NCBI GenBank assembly: GCA_910579175.1
Contig: CAJTTB010000001.1
Span: 24,788 to 83,453 of the forward strand
Direction of reading: 5' to 3'
DNA from: an uncultured Oscillospiraceae bacterium
GTDB lineage: Bacteria; Bacillota; Clostridia; Oscillospirales; Ruminococcaceae
DNA length: 58,666 nucleotides
In this document: positions 58,666-58,666 of the stretch, one piece after another
How positions within the stretch are numbered: position 1 is the first letter of the stretch
Layout of the letters: every line of letters begins with the position of its first letter
Notes under the pieces: model-generated
What the model was told of the DNA's origin: nothing
Database searches by the model: none
The model's input: the letters and a program-made list of their open reading frames with translations, nothing else
Program-made: the position numbers and the translations under genes

Positions 58666-58666
58666 C

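Overview
The window looks like a chromosomal segment of a low-G+C, spore-forming member of the Clostridia, probably a gut Oscillospirales/Ruminococcaceae-type anaerobe. The signs are clostridial gene order (site-2 protease, scpA, scpB, ytfI, ytfJ, dacF, rluB), a BclB-like spore-surface collagen protein, GW-type wall-binding repeats, a TPSTGD-type sorting signal, lactate dehydrogenase and a biotin-dependent carboxyltransferase operon. The species is inferred, not proven.

Positions 1-9470 are the right end of a temperate-phage-like mobile element, visibly A+T-richer than the rest. A leftward early operon (2671 to 1) carries three small proteins, a Bro-N/KilAC antirepressor, a small membrane protein and a truncated protein with nonapeptide repeats. 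To its right are four successive phage-type switches (about 2490-5797). Each has a small leftward partner gene, a divergent pair of 17-bp-spaced promoters, short inverted-repeat operators and a rightward XRE repressor. Operator sequence differs from module to module, but placement is closely similar. A shared 24-bp seam marks each module. The fourth repressor is frameshifted in an A9 run. Two cargo genes follow (a lipoprotein and a membrane-anchored coiled-coil protein), then a large serine recombinase. The recombinase ends exactly where a BclB-like collagen gene becomes readable without a Shine-Dalgarno sequence, which suggests that the element sits inside that gene.

Positions 9.5-32 kb are mostly leftward housekeeping genes: PAP2 phosphatase, MATE exporter, a broken methyltransferase, a three-gene carboxyltransferase/biotin-carrier operon with a long structured leader, and the operon site-2 protease-scpAB-ytfI-ytfJ-dacF-rluB. 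The rightward genes rpmB and gpsA follow, then a P-loop protein, pgi, a second DacF-type peptidase and a 1099-residue choline-binding-like surface protein.

Positions 32.5-43 kb hold a TtcA-like gene and a complete-looking arginine operon, argG-argH-argC-argJ-argJ-argB-argD-argF. It has two tandem argJ copies and an ArgR-type palindrome over the promoter. Next come an ECF sigma/anti-sigma pair and a lactate dehydrogenase.

Positions 46.4-57.6 kb form a cell-surface polysaccharide locus: TagGH-type ABC exporter, two glycosyltransferases, two proteins sharing a capsule-type C-terminal domain (one with an N-terminal HAD domain), a BIG2 membrane protein, and a divergent sugar-phosphate transferase and EpsG-like polymerase. 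The window ends with a sorted surface protein and two copies of a 39-bp repeat spaced exactly 100 bp apart.
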